Source: Burkholderiales bacterium RIFCSPLOWO2_02_FULL_57_36
GTDB lineage: Bacteria > Pseudomonadota > Gammaproteobacteria > Burkholderiales > Burkholderiaceae_D
Assembly (NCBI GenBank): GCA_001770855.1
Contig: MESE01000106.1
Span: 1 to 49,182 of the forward strand
Direction of reading: 5' to 3'
DNA length: 49,182 nt
In this document: in pieces, positions 8,353-16,837 of the stretch
Layout: the number at the start of each line of letters is the position of its first letter
How positions within the stretch are numbered: position 1 is the first letter of the stretch
Notes under the pieces: model-generated
Seen by the model: only the letters and a program-made list of their open reading frames with translations
The model's database searches: none
What the model was told of the DNA's origin: nothing
Program-made: the position numbers and the translations under genes

Positions 8353-9423
8353 TCAATTCCCGGCAAGGGGAACCCTGGTCGACAGGCCTTGGCCGAATGT
8401 GCGTAGTGCTTTTCCAATTTCCGCGGGTGCAAGGACCATCTGCGCGGCATCCTGCCTGATCGCTTCGCCCGGCATTCCGTATACCGCTGCAGTGGCGCGA
8501 TCCTGTACGATCGTGACCGCGCCGTTTTCTTTCAGCCACCGGAGCTCCAGAGCGCCATCCTTACCCATCCCGGTAAGCAACACGGCCGCCGTACCGGGGC
8601 ATAGGTCTTTGTGAATCGAGCGGAACAAATGGGAGACCGAAGGCGCCATCCCATGCTCCAGGATCGGTCGCGAGAGAGTAATGTGCAGGTCCTTGGTAAC
8701 GCCCAATTGAAAGCCGTCCGGCGCAAGATAGGCCGTGCCGCCGGCAAGCAAAGCGCCATGCTCGGCGACGGCAACCGGAAACTTCGCCGCGGTGGAAAGC
8801 CACTCTGAAAACCCGCCGAGAAAGCCGGGCGACATGTGCTGCACGATGACGATCGGCAGCGCATAGCCGTAAGAAAGTTCGGCAAGTATGTCGCGCAGGA
8901 CTACCGGGCCGCCGGTAGAAGCGCCGATTGCGACCAGCTTGCGCAATCGGCTTGCCGCACCAACTTCCTTTGCGCTCGCGGTGCTCCTGTCGCGCGGCGC
9001 GCTCTTGGGCCAGCGCCGCACCACTTTCACTTCCGCCATGGCCTTGACGGTACGAATCAGGGCAGCCGAGGTCTGGTGATAGGCGCTATTGCCGGGGCCG
9101 AACGGGCGTTGCACCACAACCAGGGCGCCGGCTTCGATGGCGTGAAAACTCGCGCCCATTTCATCGCGGTCGTTATTGCCGCTCACGATGACGATGGGCG
9201 TCGGGCAGGTCTGCATGATTCTTCGCGTCGCTTCAAAACCATCCATGTTCGGCATGTGCAGATCCATTGTGATTACATCCGGCTTCGTGTTTTGCGCCAT
9301 CAGCACCGCCTCGTCGCCGTCCGCAGCGCAGCCGACAATTTCCATGCCCGGATCCGAGCTCAGTATCTGTACGAGCAGTTCGCGTACCGTAGGAGAATCG
9401 TCCACCACCATGACGCGAATCAT
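8353..9423 (-). CDS. cheB: Chemotaxis response regulator protein-glutamate methylesterase CheB (WspF-like)
   Basis: 356 residues. The N-terminal receiver carries the phospho-acceptor in VITMDLHMPNMDG. The C-terminal methylesterase domain carries the catalytic serine in AIGASTGGP, histidine in VQHM and aspartate in LLTGMGKDGA. It removes methyl groups from (or deamidates) glutamyl residues of the MCP, resetting receptor sensitivity, and competes for phosphate from CheA. It sits 14 bases downstream of the cheA gene and 10 bases before the output gene. In the Wsp pathway the homologue WspF keeps the system off, and this is the inferred role here. Confidence 0.96.
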   Translation of the reverse strand: MIRVMVVDDSPTVRELLVQILSSDPGMEIVGCAADGDEAVLMAQNTKPDVITMDLHMPNMDGFEATRRIMQTCPTPIVIVSGNNDRDEMGASFHAIEAGALVVVQRPFGPGNSAYHQTSAALIRTVKAMAEVKVVRRWPKSAPRDRSTASAKEVGAASRLRKLVAIGASTGGPVVLRDILAELSYGYALPIVIVQHMSPGFLGGFSEWLSTAAKFPVAVAEHGALLAGGTAYLAPDGFQLGVTKDLHITLSRPILEHGMAPSVSHLFRSIHKDLCPGTAAVLLTGMGKDGALELRWLKENGAVTIVQDRATAAVYGMPGEAIRQDAAQMVLAPAEIGKALRTFGQGLSTRVPLAGN

Positions 9424-9437
9424 TGAATGTGTCCCTT

Positions 9438-11738
9438 TCAGATCAGACGACGAATCGTGACCAGCAGATTATCCTGGTCGAATGACCCCTTGACGACATA
9501 GGCGTCGGCCCCAGCCCGCAAACCGCGCTCCTTTTCGGCAGACGAATGCAGCGATGTCACAAGAACCACCGGCAATTCCGCGGTCTTCGGGTTGGCACGT
9601 ACGTGTTCGGTAAGCGCGAGGCCGTCCATGCCGGGCATTTCGATATCGCTGACCAGCGCATCGAAATTCTGGTGCCGCAGTTTGGACACGGCTTCAAGGC
9701 CGTCAACTGCGGTCTCGACCTGATATCCGGCGCTTTCCAGGATATGTTTCAGAAGCAGGCGCGACGTGATCGAATCCTCCGCGACCAGCACGCGCTTGAC
9801 TTGCGACACGTCGGCCGGCTCGCGCTCGCCTTGCGCCGCGGCGTCGGATGCGAGAAGCCCGTATCTGGCAATGTCCTCCAGCCCGAGTATCGGAACCAGC
9901 GTGCCGTCTCCCAGTTGAGTCGCTCCGGTAATGCACCGGACCCGCCGCAACTGCTTGCCCAAGCTCTTGGGAAGCACTTCCTGCTCGGACTGGATTTCAT
10001 CCACCAGCAGCGCAAAGCTGATGCCTCCGGCGCGCGCGATCACTGCAATGTTTTCTTCGGCGCGCGCAAGGTTTCCGGAACGGTCGAGATTCAACAGACG
10101 TCCGAGCCGAACGGCCGGGATCACGCGTTCGCCGAGCAGCAGCGTCTCACGGTTTTCAACCGTCTGGATATCCCCCTCCTTGAGGGCGCGCACGCTGTCG
10201 ATTCCCGCCAGCGGAAACACGTATCGCGAGCTGCCGGTTCGCAGCACCAAGGCTCTCAGCGTCGCAAGCCGCACCGGAAGCATGAGCCGGAACGCGCATC
10301 CTGCGCCTGCGGAATTATCAATTTGCAGCTCGCCGCCAACCGACGCAACTTTTTCGGCAACAATCGCCAATCCCACGCCGCGCCCCGACACCTGGGTGAC
10401 TTCAAGGCTGGTCGAGACGCCCGCGTGCAATGCCAACTGCAGCTTTTGCTGATCGCTGAGCGCGGCGATCTGGCCGGCATGCAGATCGCTCGACCTGGCG
10501 GCGGATGCCTCGACACCGGCGAGATCGATTCCCGCCCCGTCATCCGCGACCGTGACCGATACTCGGTTGCCGCCGCATTGGGCCACCGTCACGCGCACCA
10601 CGCCGGCACGCTGTTTGCCATTGGCCAATCGCTTTGCAATCGGTTCTATCCCATGGTCCACCGCGTTGGTCACCAGATGGATCAAGGTTTCGCGAATGAT
10701 GTGCAGTACGCGGCGGTCGATCTGTACTCCCTCACCTTCAACACTCAATAGCACTTCCTTGGCCTGGCTCCTGGCGAGATTCCTTACCAGGCCGGGCAAT
10801 TGCTCCAGCGCGGATGAAAACGGCACCAGCGCCGTTGCCAGCGTCGCATCCATCAATCTGGAACGCAGCATCGTGAAATCGCGGCGGGTTCTGCTTAACG
10901 TTCCGGCCAGGCGCCGGCAGCGAAGTTCGAACTGGCTGTTGTACCGGCTAGCTCCCGCAATTCCGCCGGCGCTCTCGTCATCCTCTCGCGGTGCGGCCAA
11001 GCCGTCCGAAATCGCTCTTCTTGCCGGTCCGGCTTTCCCTCTCCGGATTGCGCCACCGGAATCACGCGCTGTCATGCCGATGCGATCGTGATGATCGGCG
11101 ATGTCGTCCGCCAGTGCCATCAGGTCGTTCAGGTGATGCTGCAAGCTGAGGTCAATCGACAACAATGCTTCGGCCTGATAGCGAATAGCATCGAGGCTCT
11201 TGCCGTGCACGCGGATCACATCCTGCTGCGTTGCGTCCGGCGCCTGGCTGGAAACATGAGCGCCTTCCGCAATGTCGTCGGCATCTGTCGATACCGGCTC
11301 GGCGTCCGGATTGCGATCGGCGCCATGTCCAGTGTCCGTCAATTCCGCTGTCAAGCGATCGAGGCTCGCAATCAAAGCGCTGGCCTGATTGCGGGTCCTT
11401 CCTGTCGGTTCATGCAAAAGTGCCTGCGCCACGCTGCCAGCCTGATGAAGCAGATCGAATTGTTCCGATGCGAGCACCCGGTTTGACTTGCCCATTGCCG
11501 AAAATATGCTTTCCATGGCGTGACAAAGCGCTTCCAGATCCACCAGGTTGACCGCCCGCGCGGCGCCTTTCAGCGTGTGGAGCCTTTTCAGCAGGCGTTC
11601 GACCAGGTCTTTTCGCGCATTGCCGCTTTGCTGCTCCAGCAGAACGATGGTCGAGACGATTTCCTGTAAATGCTCCTGTGCCTCGATGCGGAATGTGGCA
11701 TAGAGTTTTGTCAGGAAATCCTTGCTTTGATCCGCCAT
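9438..11738 (-). CDS. cheA: Hybrid chemotaxis histidine kinase CheA-REC (WspE-like)
   Basis: 766 residues. Hpt domain with phospho-histidine His54 in RLHTLKGAAR; a variable linker of about 120-260; dimerisation helices; HATPase with HLVTNAVDHGIE, DDGAGID and SGRGVGLAIV; a CheW-like domain (about 485-620); and a C-terminal receiver (VAEDSITSR, SDIEMPGMDG, Lys in VVKGS). The fused receiver and the missing separate CheY are typical of WspE-type kinases. It phosphorylates CheB and presumably one or both receivers of the output protein. It lies eight bases after the MCP gene in a run of co-directional genes. Confidence 0.95.
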   Translation of the reverse strand: MADQSKDFLTKLYATFRIEAQEHLQEIVSTIVLLEQQSGNARKDLVERLLKRLHTLKGAARAVNLVDLEALCHAMESIFSAMGKSNRVLASEQFDLLHQAGSVAQALLHEPTGRTRNQASALIASLDRLTAELTDTGHGADRNPDAEPVSTDADDIAEGAHVSSQAPDATQQDVIRVHGKSLDAIRYQAEALLSIDLSLQHHLNDLMALADDIADHHDRIGMTARDSGGAIRRGKAGPARRAISDGLAAPREDDESAGGIAGASRYNSQFELRCRRLAGTLSRTRRDFTMLRSRLMDATLATALVPFSSALEQLPGLVRNLARSQAKEVLLSVEGEGVQIDRRVLHIIRETLIHLVTNAVDHGIEPIAKRLANGKQRAGVVRVTVAQCGGNRVSVTVADDGAGIDLAGVEASAARSSDLHAGQIAALSDQQKLQLALHAGVSTSLEVTQVSGRGVGLAIVAEKVASVGGELQIDNSAGAGCAFRLMLPVRLATLRALVLRTGSSRYVFPLAGIDSVRALKEGDIQTVENRETLLLGERVIPAVRLGRLLNLDRSGNLARAEENIAVIARAGGISFALLVDEIQSEQEVLPKSLGKQLRRVRCITGATQLGDGTLVPILGLEDIARYGLLASDAAAQGEREPADVSQVKRVLVAEDSITSRLLLKHILESAGYQVETAVDGLEAVSKLRHQNFDALVSDIEMPGMDGLALTEHVRANPKTAELPVVLVTSLHSSAEKERGLRAGADAYVVKGSFDQDNLLVTIRRLI

Positions 11739-11746
11739 GGCGCCGC

Positions 11747-13381
11747 CTAGAGCTTGAAGCGCTCGCTCATTTGCTTGAGTTTTTGCCCCAGCTCATGCAG
11801 ATTTTGCGCGGATGCCGCCGATTGTTTCGAGCCGGCGGCATTTTCAGCGCTCACCTGCTTGATGTTTTCCATGGCCATGGCAACCTGATCCATCCCGGCC
11901 AGTTGCTGCTGGCTGGTTGCGGCAATTTGCGCTGCCGCCTGCGCGGAATCCGCGATGCTTTCGGCGAGGATTCTGATCGCATCACCGGCTTCGGTGGTTT
12001 GCACGACGCCGCTGGCGACGGTTCTTGATCCTTGCTCGGCGATCATCACCGTGGCGCTGATCGCCTTTTGAATATCGCTGAGGATGATGCGCACCTGCTT
12101 GGTCGCCTGCCTGGATTGATCGGCGAGGTCCTTTACTTCTTGCGCGACAACCGCAAAGCCCTTGCCTTGCTCTCCCGCCTTTGCCGCCTCAATCGCCGCA
12201 TTGACCGCGAGCAGATTGGATTGCTCGGCCAGACCGCCGACCGTGGCAATGATCTCCGCGATCGCCTGGCTTCGTTCGCTCAGCCGGACGATGGTCTCGG
12301 CAATGGATTCCATTTGCTCCTGAATGCTCGCCATTCCTTCAACGCCGGCATCCAGCGCCTTGCGGCCGGCGTCGGCAGTTTGCGCGGCCTTTTGCGCCGC
12401 ATCCGACACGGTGCGCGCTTTCTGGCTTGCCAGCAGCGCGGTTTGCTTGACTTCCTCGACCGTTGCGGTGGTTTCGCTGACGGCTGCCGCGGTCTCGGTC
12501 GCGCCGGCGGAGGATTGCATGGTGCCTGCAAGAATCTCGCTTGCCGCGGCACTGAGCGTGGCGATGCCGCTATTGGTCTGCGTCATTAACTGCTTCCATG
12601 CGGCGACCATCGCATCCAGCGCCCGCAGCAATTGACCGACCTCGTCGTTATTCGCGGAGTGCGGCACGCTGACCGTGAGATCGCCGGTGGCAATGCGCTG
12701 TGCGACAAGGGTTGCCTGCTTCAGCGGCGTCGCGATGATACGGTCCAGCCAGAAAACCAGCAGCAATCCGATTCCGATCGCGACCACGTTTGCGAGAATG
12801 AGTGTGGTTTGCGCATTCCTGACGAGATCCTCCGATGCGCGCATGCGCTTTTCGGCCTTGCCGACCTGATGATCGCCGGATTCATCCGCGGTCACCCTGA
12901 GGGTCTCGAATTTATCCTGCAAAGATCCGTTCAGAACCGCATTTGCCTCGCTGCGTTTTCCGGCTTTCAGCAAGGGAATGGCATCGCGGTCGCGAATCGT
13001 GGAAAACTCCCGGTGCGCTTCGAAAATCCTGTTCAGCTTTTGCATCAATACGGCATCATCCGACTTATGCGTGCCCAGCGTGGCCAGGGTGGATGTAATT
13101 GCGGCCGCCTCCTCATCATGCTTTAGCAATAGACCGGGCTGCTCCGCCGCATTGGAAAGCGCCAGGGACATCAGCGCGACGCGGTCGCGATTGATGGCGT
13201 TGCGCAGTGTCATCAGATTGATCGCAACCGACAGATCTTCTTCGAACAAGGCTTTTTGCGACGCCTTCAGGCGATCGGTATCACGGTAAGCGATGGTGCT
13301 GACTCCCGCCAGCAGGATGATCATCAGCCCGAAGCCCAGCAACAGCTTTCCTCGTGTACTGAAATTTGAAAAAAACGCCAT
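11747..13381 (-). CDS. Methyl-accepting chemotaxis protein
   Basis: 544 residues. First transmembrane helix about 13-32 ([14 protein letters not shown]), a periplasmic helical region of about 155 residues that fits a four-helix-bundle ligand domain, second helix about 190-212 ([17 protein letters not shown]), HAMP, then a long coiled-coil signalling domain with the invariant hairpin tip ([31 protein letters not shown]). It ends in RFKL with no CheR/CheB-docking pentapeptide. It is the only receptor in the operon and so probably its dedicated sensor, equivalent to WspA. In Wsp operons the receptor gene comes first; here it lies between the second cheW and cheA. Confidence 0.94.
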   Translation of the reverse strand: MAFFSNFSTRGKLLLGFGLMIILLAGVSTIAYRDTDRLKASQKALFEEDLSVAINLMTLRNAINRDRVALMSLALSNAAEQPGLLLKHDEEAAAITSTLATLGTHKSDDAVLMQKLNRIFEAHREFSTIRDRDAIPLLKAGKRSEANAVLNGSLQDKFETLRVTADESGDHQVGKAEKRMRASEDLVRNAQTTLILANVVAIGIGLLLVFWLDRIIATPLKQATLVAQRIATGDLTVSVPHSANNDEVGQLLRALDAMVAAWKQLMTQTNSGIATLSAAASEILAGTMQSSAGATETAAAVSETTATVEEVKQTALLASQKARTVSDAAQKAAQTADAGRKALDAGVEGMASIQEQMESIAETIVRLSERSQAIAEIIATVGGLAEQSNLLAVNAAIEAAKAGEQGKGFAVVAQEVKDLADQSRQATKQVRIILSDIQKAISATVMIAEQGSRTVASGVVQTTEAGDAIRILAESIADSAQAAAQIAATSQQQLAGMDQVAMAMENIKQVSAENAAGSKQSAASAQNLHELGQKLKQMSERFKL

Positions 13382-13406
13382 AAATCCTCCAGATATTACT
13401 TATTGG

Positions 13407-14042
13407 TTAACTGATCTCGACTATCAGGCGCGAGTCGGACAGCAATTGGTCCGCGTTCAGAATGGCGGTACGAGTAGAACTTACGCCCTTCAGATAAGTG
13501 TCGACCGTATTGCTCAATGCCGGCAATTCATGCTCGATGGATTCCAGCGGGAACCTTTCGATCCCTAATATTTCCTCCGCGAGAATGCCGAACTCCATGG
13601 TCTGGTTTCTTAGCACGATGATCGAAGTCGGCTCTATCAGGCGGGATAGCGGCAAATCCAGAAGCGATCGCAGATCGATTACCGACAACACGTCTCCCTC
13701 GGATGGGATGATGCCGACAACAAAATTCGGGACGCCTGGAATAGGCGTAATGGCGCATATCGGAAAGACCTGGGCTACATACACGGTCTCAAAAGCGTAG
13801 CGCTCGCCGGCCGATTTGAATTCGAGAACCTCGATGCAGCGTTCTTCGATCGGCGATGCCGGCGCGGCGGGCGCAGCAATACGGGCAAGCCCGACAGCCC
13901 GTTCGCGAAGTATTTCCTGCTGCCTGTCGTGACCGGGTTCGGTCAGATTTTCTATGGCATGACGGACCCGTTCGAGCCGGCGATTGATTTCGTCCCAATC
14001 CGTTTTCGCGGCTTCGTTACGCGGCATGTGTTGCGACGTCAT
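13407..14042 (-). CDS. cheW: CheW-domain coupling protein (WspD-like)
   Basis: 211 residues. A helical N-terminal extension of about 65 residues is followed by a CheW domain (EVLEFKSAGERYAF, VVGIIPSEGDVLSVIDL). The length and extension match the longer of the two Wsp couplers. Coupling proteins link the receptor tip to CheA. The ATG overlaps the cheR stop by four bases (ATGA), indicating translational coupling. It is followed 25 bases later by the MCP gene. Confidence 0.9.
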   Translation of the reverse strand: MTSQHMPRNEAAKTDWDEINRRLERVRHAIENLTEPGHDRQQEILRERAVGLARIAAPAAPASPIEERCIEVLEFKSAGERYAFETVYVAQVFPICAITPIPGVPNFVVGIIPSEGDVLSVIDLRSLLDLPLSRLIEPTSIIVLRNQTMEFGILAEEILGIERFPLESIEHELPALSNTVDTYLKGVSSTRTAILNADQLLSDSRLIVEIS

Positions 14043-15376
14043 ACACCACCCTTCTGCAGAAACGAGCGCGCCGATACGCGCAGATAGGCCGCGGAACAGC
14101 CCTCCGATTCCGGCACGATCCCATCGTCTTTCAGCGGTGCGAGCAGCCGCATGGTGATCGAGAATTGCCTGGTTGCTTCCCGCTGCCTGCCCTGCGTGAA
14201 CCGCACAACGCCCATCAGGTAATGGCCGATAATCGAATCAGGTTGCAGATACAGCACCCGCCTGAGATTTTCCTGGGCACCGGGTTGATCGCCGGTCTCG
14301 ATCGCCGCCAATGCTCTTGCATGGTAAAACCCACGCGATGCCGGAGCATCTTCCATCGTTTTGTTCAGGCCTCGCGGCGCTGCCGCGGTTTGCGCCGGCT
14401 TGGCGCGAGGATGCGTCGCCGCCGCCGCCGCGCGACGGCGTTCGGGCTGCATGTCGTCCGCCTGCCCGCCGACGTTGCCGGCGCTTGACGCTCTTGGTTG
14501 CGCAACGATAGGCACATCCAGCGGATCTTTCTTTTTGAAGTAAATGGCGTCCGGATAGTACAAGCCGGAAAAACCGGCGAAAAGCTCGGACGACGCTTCG
14601 CTTGGACTGACAATCAGCCACCCGCCGTTGACCAGGCATTGCCGGAAGCGCTCGATGACGATCAACGCCTGCGCCCTCGAAAAATACATCAGCACATTGC
14701 GGCAGAATATGATGTCCATCGCATGGGTGTCGGTCGTAACGGACGGGTATACCGGTGCGGCCAGATTCAGTTCCGAAAACTTCACCAGCCCCTTGATTCT
14801 GTCGCTCAACCGGAATTTTCCCTCGCCCTCTTCCGAAAAATTTGATTTCTGCAGCGCTGCATCGGTATTGCGGAATGACCAATGACGATACACGCCGTCG
14901 CGCGCAATTTCCAGACTGCCGCTATTGATATCCGTTCCCAGTATCGATAACTGGCTCGGGTCCAGTTCCGGCACGTGCTGGTTCAGCGCCATCGCAATCG
15001 AATAAGGCTCTTCGCCGGTGCAGCAGCCGGCACTCCAGATACGCAGGCGGGCGTTTGCGGCGCCGCAGGTTTTGATTTTGTCCCGGGCATAGTCGCGCAC
15101 CAGGCCGAATGCCCGCGGTTCCCGGAAAAAATAGGTTTCTCCCACCGTGAGATGCGATGCGCACAGGTCTGCTTTCGCGCGATCCCACGAACCGGAAAGC
15201 AGCCAATCGGCACATTCGGCGGCGTGCTCGATGCCGGTCGACGCAGCCATTCTGTGGACTGCCGACCTCAAGTCGCGTGTCTTGTTGCCGGCGAAAGACA
15301 ACCCGGTCCCGGCCTCTATCCGTTGCGCCAGTTGTTCGACGAGATCGGTCGGCAGCATGTAGTCAGTGTTCGACAT
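14039..15376 (-). CDS. cheR: CheR-type MCP methyltransferase with TPR tail (WspC-like)
   Basis: 445 residues. A small helical CheR N-terminal domain (about 1-75) is followed by the SAM-binding methyltransferase with SAGCCTGEEPYSIAM and FCRNVLMYF (to about 280). Then comes a low-complexity linker rich in Arg and Ala, and a C-terminal TPR-like region (about 345-415, HARALAAIETGDQPGAQENL). CheR proteins methylate receptor glutamates. TPR-tailed versions occur in Wsp-like systems, where the receptor lacks the pentapeptide tether, as it does here. It overlaps both neighbouring cheW genes. Confidence 0.94.
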   Translation of the reverse strand: MSNTDYMLPTDLVEQLAQRIEAGTGLSFAGNKTRDLRSAVHRMAASTGIEHAAECADWLLSGSWDRAKADLCASHLTVGETYFFREPRAFGLVRDYARDKIKTCGAANARLRIWSAGCCTGEEPYSIAMALNQHVPELDPSQLSILGTDINSGSLEIARDGVYRHWSFRNTDAALQKSNFSEEGEGKFRLSDRIKGLVKFSELNLAAPVYPSVTTDTHAMDIIFCRNVLMYFSRAQALIVIERFRQCLVNGGWLIVSPSEASSELFAGFSGLYYPDAIYFKKKDPLDVPIVAQPRASSAGNVGGQADDMQPERRRAAAAATHPRAKPAQTAAAPRGLNKTMEDAPASRGFYHARALAAIETGDQPGAQENLRRVLYLQPDSIIGHYLMGVVRFTQGRQREATRQFSITMRLLAPLKDDGIVPESEGCSAAYLRVSARSFLQKGGV

Positions 15377-15824
15377 GGCTTATTTGATCCAAGGCATGAC
15401 CGATCGAAATGATTTCGTCATCGAGCAGAAATTTTTCCGGATTGCAGATAATGCAAAGGCCATCGTCAAGCTGCCGTATTGCCTGCACGAAATCGGCGCC
15501 GGCAAACTGCTCCGGAATGGCTGGCTGGTCGTTCATCTCATGGGAAAAGATACCGACGACGCGGTCTACGACAAGACCGACGCAGATTCCCGCGATATCG
15601 ACCAGCAGCAGTTGCTGCGATACTTCAATGCCCGAAAAAGGCAGTCCGACGCGGCGATAAAAATTGACGATTATTGCAACTTCTCCGCCCAGATTAATAA
15701 CACCGAGAACAATTTCCGGTGCGCCGGGCAACGGTGTCGGCTGCGCCGTTGGAATCACACGGCGGGTGGATGCGAGCGGTAATGCAAAGCGGTGTCCACC
15801 ACACTCAAACTCGATCAGGATCAT
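15363..15824 (-). CDS. cheW: CheW coupling protein (WspB-like), first gene of the chemosensory operon
   Basis: 153 residues, essentially a bare CheW domain (LIEFECGGHRFALPLASTRR, VLGVINLGGEVAIIVNF, LLVDIAGICVGLVVD). It overlaps cheR by 14 bases and leads the operon. A second ATG at 15828 is out of frame. It is the shorter of the two couplers and so corresponds to WspB by size and position. Confidence 0.93.
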   Translation of the reverse strand: MILIEFECGGHRFALPLASTRRVIPTAQPTPLPGAPEIVLGVINLGGEVAIIVNFYRRVGLPFSGIEVSQQLLLVDIAGICVGLVVDRVVGIFSHEMNDQPAIPEQFAGADFVQAIRQLDDGLCIICNPEKFLLDDEIISIGHALDQISHVEH

Positions 15825-16204
15825 TCATGTTTCCCATTAAGCATCACCGAATCGAGTAACAGGAACCCGGCGTATTCACAATTCCGCCAGGCAATCGAAG
15901 CGCGCTACTTAATAAGTGCTCCATAGAAGATCATAGTGCATATCCCCTACCGCAAATATCAGCCATTTTCTGACGATCAATGTCATAACCTTGACAGTTT
16001 CCTGTCGCATATTTCACTACAGGAATCAAGCGCAAGCTATTTGTTATTAATGTGGAAACGCGGCGGACATCGCTTTCCCGCAGGAATGTTGCGAAACGCC
16101 AGGGGGTGGAGCGCCGCGGCATCCGCGGCCGGAAGCGCGACGGGCCATGTCGCGCAACGCAATGACCAGCCGCGCGTCAATGCGCTCGCGGGTCTTGATG
16201 GCGC
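15825..16204. other. Intergenic region upstream of the chemosensory operon
   Basis: 380 bases between the response-regulator stop and the first cheW start, AT-richer than the flanking genes. It must hold the operon's promoter, but no -35/-10 pair convincing enough to report was found. No gene is supported. Confidence 0.5.
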
Positions 16205-16837
16205 TTATTCGACCAGGCCGTGTTCAACGGCATAGCGGATCACCGCCGCGTTGGACGCCAGTCCCATTTTTTTAAAAATCCGTACGCGGTAGGTATTGAC
16301 GGAACTGATGCTGATCGAAAGCTCCGCGGCAATCTGCTTGGTTTGCTTGCCGGCGCCAAGCATCGAAACTACCTGGAGTTCGCGCTCGGTCAGCGACTGG
16401 TGCGGCGACATGCGCGTCGGTTCACGGACATTCAATGCCAGAAGTTCCGCCACGGATGAGCTGACATAGGTTCCTCCCGACATGATCTTTCTTATCGCCT
16501 TGATCAATTCCTCGGCTGCCATGGCCTTGGTAATGTAACCGGACGCACCGGTCTTCAGCGCGCGAATCGCAAAACGCTCTTCCGGATACATGCTCAGGAT
16601 AAGAACGGGAATAGCGGGAAACCGCTGGCGCACCTCCGCCAAGCCCTCCAGGCCATCATGCCCGGGAAGGCTGATATCGAGAATCACGATGTCCGGCACA
16701 TGTTGCCCGACAAGTTGAATGGCTTGCGCAAGATCGGCGGCTTCGGCGACGATCCGCATATCCTTGTGGGCGCGAATGATTTTTTTGATTCCCTCACGAA
16801 GCAGCTCGTGATCGTCCGCGATGAGGATTCTAATCAC
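16205..16837 (-). CDS. NarL/FixJ-family response regulator
   Basis: 210 residues starting at GTG, which overlaps the upstream kinase stop by four bases. The receiver has phospho-acceptor Asp in VILDISLPGHDG and the conserved Thr/Lys of GASGYITKAM. The C-terminal LuxR-type helix-turn-helix (LTERELQVVSMLGAGKQTKQ, SISSVNTYRVRIFKK) is the DNA-binding part. It is a cytoplasmic transcription regulator whose cognate kinase is the adjacent gene. Targets are unknown; the chemosensory operon just downstream on the same strand is an obvious candidate. Confidence 0.95.
   Translation of the reverse strand: MIRILIADDHELLREGIKKIIRAHKDMRIVAEAADLAQAIQLVGQHVPDIVILDISLPGHDGLEGLAEVRQRFPAIPVLILSMYPEERFAIRALKTGASGYITKAMAAEELIKAIRKIMSGGTYVSSSVAELLALNVREPTRMSPHQSLTERELQVVSMLGAGKQTKQIAAELSISISSVNTYRVRIFKKMGLASNAAVIRYAVEHGLVE

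Noticed and set aside
9546..10751. Plus-strand open frame of 401 residues within cheA
   Set aside because: It is antisense to the kinase core of CheA, whose motifs are intact. No start signal or domain was seen.
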